Shown here in pieces: positions 39,070 through 43,544 of a stretch of DNA of 43,544 bases. A program made the position numbers and the translations under genes. A model generated the notes under the pieces. The model had not been told where the DNA came from and did not search any database. It saw only the letters and a program-made list of their open reading frames with translations. Each line of letters opens with the position of its first letter. The first letter of the stretch is position 1. Source of the DNA: Paludibacteraceae bacterium (GTDB taxonomy: Bacteria; Bacteroidota; Bacteroidia; Bacteroidales; Paludibacteraceae); NCBI GenBank assembly GCA_017628395.1, contig JAGBZD010000053.1:1-43544 (forward strand). Reading direction: 5' to 3'.

Positions 39070-42048
39070 ATGAAAAACAAGACATTTTTACTTGTTCTGT
39101 TCGCAGCATTCTCTTTGACAATGTCTGCGCAGATTACGGGTACCGTTTTGGAAGCATCGACTGATTTTCCTATTATTGGTGCCAGTGTCGTTGAAGTCGG
39201 CACTACCAATGGTGTGATTACAGATTTCGATGGTAATTTCGTTATTGATGTAGCTGAGGGTGCGCAAATCCAAATCAGTTACATGGGTTTCCAAGCACAA
39301 ACGCTTGCTGCCAAAGATGGTATGGTTGTAAAACTCGAAGAGGATACCTATGTCCTCCAAGAGGTAGTAGCAATCGGTTATGGTTCACAAAAGAAGAAAG
39401 AGGTTACTGGCTCTGTTGCTTCTGTAAAGGCAGAAGACTTCAATGCAGGTATTAAATCGAACCCTGTAGGTCTTCTACAAGGTAAAGTGGCTGGTTTGAA
39501 TATCAGCCGTACCACTTCTGACCCAACTTCTACGGGATACAATATCCAAATCCGTGGTTTCTCTACTCTTGGTCAAGGTACTGGTTCTGCTCCTCTGTAT
39601 ATCGTTGATGGAGTGCCAACAAGCAATATTGACAATATCGCTCCAGATGAAATCGCTTCTATGGATGTCCTCAAAGACGGTTCTGCTGCTGCTATCTATG
39701 GTACTCGTGGTACCAATGGTGTAATCTTGATTACTACCAAGCGCGGTGAAGGTAATAGCGATAAAGCCGAAACGCAATTGGAATATGCAGGATATATGAG
39801 TGTATCTTGGATTAATAGCCGTGTTGGTATGGCTAATGCGGAGGAATTCCGTAATTTGAGCACATATACTGGCGGCTTGTTGTCTGGTATAGATCACGGA
39901 GCAACTACCGATTGGACTAAGGCGTTGAGTCGTGATGCTGCTATTACACATAATCATAATGTAGCAATCTCTGGCTCACATAAGAATTTCAGCTATCGTG
40001 CTTCTATCAACTACAAGGATGCAGAAGGTATCGCAATCAATAATGGTCGTAATGAGATTACTGCTAAATTGGCTGCTGACCAAAAGTGCTTGAATGGTTG
40101 GTTGAAATTGCAATATGATATTTCGTACATGCACTATCGCAATGATTATTCATCTGCGGACTATACACTGGCGGCACAACTCAACCCTACAATGCCTATC
40201 TACGATGAAAACTCTCCTAATGGCTATTATTTGGTGTCTAATAGTGGTCAATCAAACCCAGTAGAGCGTCTGTATAATACTGAAAGTTATCAAGATGGTA
40301 ATTTCTTCCGTGGATCTATCAAGGCTACTGTTGATATTAAATCGCTTCCTGGTTTGAAAGTGAATGCTTTTGCTGCTATTGAAGAAGGTGATAACCGTAG
40401 TTATTCATATACTGGCGAATTGCTTTCTCCTAACTCTATTGGTAGTAGCGATTGGGCTAATCGCCAATATGACATGGGATTGAATCAATTGTATGAAGCT
40501 ACTATTGATTATGTAGGTCAATGGAACGAGCATAGTCTTGTTGCTGTAGCTGGTTTCTCATACCAACATTTTATGAATGATGGATTGAACGCTTCGAATA
40601 AAGGATTTGTAATGCCTTCTCTTAAATATTATTCAATTGGTGAAGGTGACGCATCTAAAGATAATCTTTCTGTCGGCTCTTGGCGTAATTCACACGCGTT
40701 GGCAGCAGGCTTCGCTCGTGTTAACTATAACTACGATGACAAGTACCTTCTCTCTGTTTCATTGCGTGCTGAAGGATCAAGCCGTTTCGGCGCAAACAAC
40801 AAATGGGGTTATTTCCCTGCTGCAAGTGCTGGTTGGCGCATTAAAGGTGAAGACTTTATGAGCGATGTAGAGTGGGTTGACGAATTGAAACTTCGCGCAG
40901 GCTTTGGTGTTACTGGTAACAATGTAGGCTCAAGCCTTATGTCTGTAGCACTTCTTTCTAAATCCGATGTGATTACTATTGGTGGAAAAGAGGTTAATAC
41001 ATACAAGGTAACTCAGAATGTCAATCCTGACTTGAAATGGGAGAAGAAATACGAGTACAACCTTGGCGTTGACTATGGATTCTTCAATAATCGTTTGACA
41101 GGTAGCCTTGAAGGTTATGTTCGTAATACCAAAGACCTCCTTTGGTGGTACGATGTTCCAACTCCTCCATATCAATACGACAAGTTGCTTGCTAACGCTG
41201 GTGAGATGCTTTCTTATGGTGTCGAACTCGCTGTTACTGGTGTAGCTGTTCAAAAGAAAGATGTAACTTGGACTTCTTCACTTACATTGGCTTGGAACGA
41301 GAACATCATTACTAAACTTTCTGATCCTGAAAAAGGTTTCAACTATACATCTTCTCCACAAGGTAACCTCTATGGTAACAAATTCAATGGTTCTGACTCT
41401 TATACACAAATCCTCTTGGAAGGTGGTAAGGTTGGTCAGTTCTATGGTTATAAGTTCTTGGGCTTTAATAACAAGGGAGAGTGGATGTACGAAGATCAAT
41501 ATGGTGGCGCTACTGCGAAGCCTACTGCTGCTGACAAGCAATATTTAGGTTCTGCACAACCTGCTATTACTTATGGTTGGAACAATACTGTTCGCTACAA
41601 GAATTTTGACGCTACTATATTCTTGCGCGGTGTTGTTGGTAATAAGGTGTTGAATGCAACACGCTTTATGTACACACCTGACGGTACTGACAAAACTACG
41701 GATTACAATTTCTTCGTGAAGGATATCGCTTCTGGTAATGGTCCTACGAAAACTAACGGTGCAGTATATGCTGATTACAACCACTTCTCAAGTTATTGGT
41801 TGGAGGATGGCTCATACTTGAAGTGTGATAATATTACTCTTGGATATACTTTCCATTTCAAGGATAATAAATATGCTCGTTCTTTGCGCCTCTATGCAAC
41901 TGGACAAAATCTCTTTACAATCACCTCTTATTCAGGTCTTGATCCAGAGATTAATACTTCTTGCATTGACTATCCTGGTATAGAAATCAATAACTTCTAT
42001 CCTAAGACTGCAACCTTCTTGTTCGGTGTAAATCTTAATCTCTTTTAA
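39070..42048 (+). CDS. SusC/RagA-family TonB-dependent outer-membrane transporter
   Basis: A 992-residue outer-membrane importer of glycans or peptides. ATG 39070 gives a signal peptide MKNKTFLLVLFAAFSLTMSA; then a carboxypeptidase-D-like regulatory domain (ITGTVLEASTDFPIIGASVV, residues ~22-105), the plug (LLQGKVAGLNISRT, IRGFSTLG, PLYIVDGVP, SAAAIYGTRGTNGVI) and a 22-strand barrel ending in LFGVNLNLF with terminal Phe. It forms a lidded channel with the SusD-like lipoprotein encoded 12 nt downstream. A longer frame from 38995 is non-coding spacer. The substrate is unknown. Confidence 0.95.
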   Translation: MKNKTFLLVLFAAFSLTMSAQITGTVLEASTDFPIIGASVVEVGTTNGVITDFDGNFVIDVAEGAQIQISYMGFQAQTLAAKDGMVVKLEEDTYVLQEVVAIGYGSQKKKEVTGSVASVKAEDFNAGIKSNPVGLLQGKVAGLNISRTTSDPTSTGYNIQIRGFSTLGQGTGSAPLYIVDGVPTSNIDNIAPDEIASMDVLKDGSAAAIYGTRGTNGVILITTKRGEGNSDKAETQLEYAGYMSVSWINSRVGMANAEEFRNLSTYTGGLLSGIDHGATTDWTKALSRDAAITHNHNVAISGSHKNFSYRASINYKDAEGIAINNGRNEITAKLAADQKCLNGWLKLQYDISYMHYRNDYSSADYTLAAQLNPTMPIYDENSPNGYYLVSNSGQSNPVERLYNTESYQDGNFFRGSIKATVDIKSLPGLKVNAFAAIEEGDNRSYSYTGELLSPNSIGSSDWANRQYDMGLNQLYEATIDYVGQWNEHSLVAVAGFSYQHFMNDGLNASNKGFVMPSLKYYSIGEGDASKDNLSVGSWRNSHALAAGFARVNYNYDDKYLLSVSLRAEGSSRFGANNKWGYFPAASAGWRIKGEDFMSDVEWVDELKLRAGFGVTGNNVGSSLMSVALLSKSDVITIGGKEVNTYKVTQNVNPDLKWEKKYEYNLGVDYGFFNNRLTGSLEGYVRNTKDLLWWYDVPTPPYQYDKLLANAGEMLSYGVELAVTGVAVQKKDVTWTSSLTLAWNENIITKLSDPEKGFNYTSSPQGNLYGNKFNGSDSYTQILLEGGKVGQFYGYKFLGFNNKGEWMYEDQYGGATAKPTAADKQYLGSAQPAITYGWNNTVRYKNFDATIFLRGVVGNKVLNATRFMYTPDGTDKTTDYNFFVKDIASGNGPTKTNGAVYADYNHFSSYWLEDGSYLKCDNITLGYTFHFKDNKYARSLRLYATGQNLFTITSYSGLDPEINTSCIDYPGIEINNFYPKTATFLFGVNLNLF

Positions 42049-42060
42049 TTTGTCGAAATA

Positions 42061-43544
42061 ATGAAAAAGATTCTAAAATACGCGCTGGTTTGCGCGATCG
42101 CATTACCAATCTTCTCTGCTTGTAATATGCTGGAGGAAGAAAACTTTGGTAAGCCAACTACTGACCAAATGCTTCAAAATGAGCAGAATGTGACTAATCT
42201 TGTTGGTCAAGCTTATGCGGATCTCCGTTTTATGCATGACCACTGGGGATATTGGGGAGTAAATACGCTGACATCAGATGAAGGTCTTTGCCCTATTCGA
42301 AAAGGTGGTGACTGGAACGATGGTGGTTATTGGAAATACCTCAATACTCACGAGTGGAATGCATACGGTGAAGCGTTCAAAAATATTTGGAACTGTACTG
42401 TATCAGGTTCAGTACTGTGTAACAACTTGTTGGAAACATTGTATTCGAATGAGGACAATATGTCACCAGAGTTGTATGCTATGTATGTAGGTGAGATGGA
42501 GGTTCTTCGTTCTTACTACTACTATCTTCTCTTTGACTCTTTTGGTCGCATTCCTTACATGGAGGACTATTCTGATCGTAACGAACAATTGCTTGACCCA
42601 TGGGTTACTTGGGCACACTTAGTTTCTTGTCTTGAGCGCAATGCGCCTAATATGGCTGTTGTAAATGATGCTAATCGCCAATTGTATTTGGGTCGTTGTA
42701 CACAAGGTGTTGCTTATACTTTGTTGGCTAAGTTATATCTCAATGCAGAGTCTTATGGATGTACTCCTGAGAATGTTATGGCTGCTAAACGCACATGCAC
42801 AGTGCAAAATGGTAAAGAGGGATCTGTTCTTTTGCAGGAGGTCGGTATCAATATCGCCAGCGCAGAGGATTTCTATACCAATGCGGTTCGTTGCCTCAAT
42901 AAAGTGATTAACTCTGGCGCTTATGCTATTGAGAGTAACTATTTCAATAACTTCCTGCTTGAGAACGGTGGTAGCAAGGAAAATATCTTTACTATCGTTG
43001 AGGATGGTACTACCAACAACGAGCGTGATCAATATTCTTGCAAAAACAAATTGCGTATTTGCTATCTCTCTTTGCACTACAAGTTCCAAACTCGTTTCAA
43101 TATGAAGCTTGATTGCTGGAATGGTTTCGTTGCGCGTCCTCAATTCATGGAAATTTACAACAATCGTGATGTGCGTGGTGCTGGTGATAGAAAGGGTACT
43201 ATGACTAACGAGCAATTTGCATGGTTCCTTGGTCCTCTCTGTACAGAGAAGGGCGATACAATCGCTGATAATGATGGCACTCCTATCGTTATTGTTCCAG
43301 AAATTGAATCGCTTGATGCTGCTAACCGTGTAGAAGGTGCTCGTATGTATAAATATGAGATTGACAAAACAGGTACATATACTTACATGGAGAACGACTT
43401 TGTACTCTTCCGCTATGCTGATGTTATCTTGATGAAGAAAGAAGCACTTTTGCGTGGTGGTCAAGACGATGCTCCTGGTATAGAAAATACTGCTGTAGAT
43501 GCTATAAAGAAGCGTGCTTTTGCTTATGAAGCTGATCCTATTGC
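42061..43544 (+). CDS. SusD/RagB-family surface glycan-binding lipoprotein, 3'-truncated by the window edge
   Basis: The frame from ATG 42061 stays open to the end of the window (494 codons). Signal MKKILKYALVCAIALPIFSAC has a lipobox FSAC; the mature part has the SusD/RagB pattern: NEQNVTNLVGQAYADLR, YVGEMEVLRSYYYYLLFDSFGRIPYM, RCTQGVAYTLLAKLYLNAE (TPR-like helices), and FVLFRYADVILMKKEALLRGG, the typical C-terminal motif. It caps the SusC-like transporter and binds its ligand. About 10-20% of the gene is probably missing. Confidence 0.95.
   Translation, partial: MKKILKYALVCAIALPIFSACNMLEEENFGKPTTDQMLQNEQNVTNLVGQAYADLRFMHDHWGYWGVNTLTSDEGLCPIRKGGDWNDGGYWKYLNTHEWNAYGEAFKNIWNCTVSGSVLCNNLLETLYSNEDNMSPELYAMYVGEMEVLRSYYYYLLFDSFGRIPYMEDYSDRNEQLLDPWVTWAHLVSCLERNAPNMAVVNDANRQLYLGRCTQGVAYTLLAKLYLNAESYGCTPENVMAAKRTCTVQNGKEGSVLLQEVGINIASAEDFYTNAVRCLNKVINSGAYAIESNYFNNFLLENGGSKENIFTIVEDGTTNNERDQYSCKNKLRICYLSLHYKFQTRFNMKLDCWNGFVARPQFMEIYNNRDVRGAGDRKGTMTNEQFAWFLGPLCTEKGDTIADNDGTPIVIVPEIESLDAANRVEGARMYKYEIDKTGTYTYMENDFVLFRYADVILMKKEALLRGGQDDAPGIENTAVDAIKKRAFAYEADPI

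Overview
This window is chromosomal DNA from a member of the Bacteroidota, most likely the order Bacteroidales. The evidence is a SusC/SusD pair, a DUF4295 gene directly after rpmB-rpmG, a GSCFA protein, and ten recognisable Bacteroidota-type promoters (TTTG, exactly 20 nt, TAnnTTTG). I see no phage, insertion sequence, plasmid gene or CRISPR array. Most genes are housekeeping genes in long, tightly packed operons.

Layout, left to right. (1) 1-4630, plus strand: 3' part of alaS, a GtrA-type membrane protein, guanine deaminase and a lipoate ligase, facing a ZIP metal transporter on the minus strand (4631-5410). (2) 5548-7388, plus: rpmB, rpmG, the DUF4295 gene, a strong terminator that seems to supply part of the next promoter, and a lipid-kinase-family gene. 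(3) 7455-9249, minus: a sugar-phosphate nucleotidyltransferase, a DUF975 membrane protein and tRNA-Lys(CTT), whose 3' end and terminator are duplicated 181 bp away. (4) 9329-15603, plus: a seven-gene operon with an AmgK-like sugar kinase fused to a RapZ C-terminal domain, prfA, rsmE, a PAP2 phosphatase and three envelope genes. (5) 15521-18199: a small secreted protein on minus, then a LolC/E-like permease and a GSCFA protein on plus. (6) 18207-20140, minus: prfB (no frameshift site) and a short-chain dehydrogenase; their terminator lies inside the GSCFA coding sequence. (7) 20337-21803, minus: two AT-rich secreted or lipoprotein genes downstream of a large, highly structured RNA resembling 6S RNA. 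(8) 21911-37260, minus: about 15 kb that looks like one transcription unit of eleven genes (recQ, rimO, HU, HU-TM-LysM fusion, uvrA, an ABC-F ATPase, polysaccharide deacetylase, two glycosyltransferases, cyuA-like, acyltransferase), with one promoter recognised at its head and one strong terminator at its end. (9) 37541-43544, plus: a sugar/proton symporter and the start of a polysaccharide-utilisation locus (susC-like, partial susD-like).

The genes fall into three themes: translation (alaS, L28, L33, tRNA-Lys, RF1, RF2, RsmE, RimO), envelope and cell-wall metabolism (amino-sugar kinase plus nucleotidyltransferase, PAP2, acyltransferase, glycosyltransferases, deacetylase, LolC-like) and DNA maintenance (RecQ, UvrA, HU proteins).

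The most unusual signals are: two families of short repeats that sit both between genes and in frame inside conserved genes (a palindromic GATCG...TGAAG type and a degenerate GGTTAGA/GGCGAAA heptamer type); the rod-shaped RNA at 21486-21779; the kinase-RapZ fusion; and a membrane-spanning HU-LysM protein that could link DNA to the cell wall. All calls come from reading the sequence; no database search was possible.
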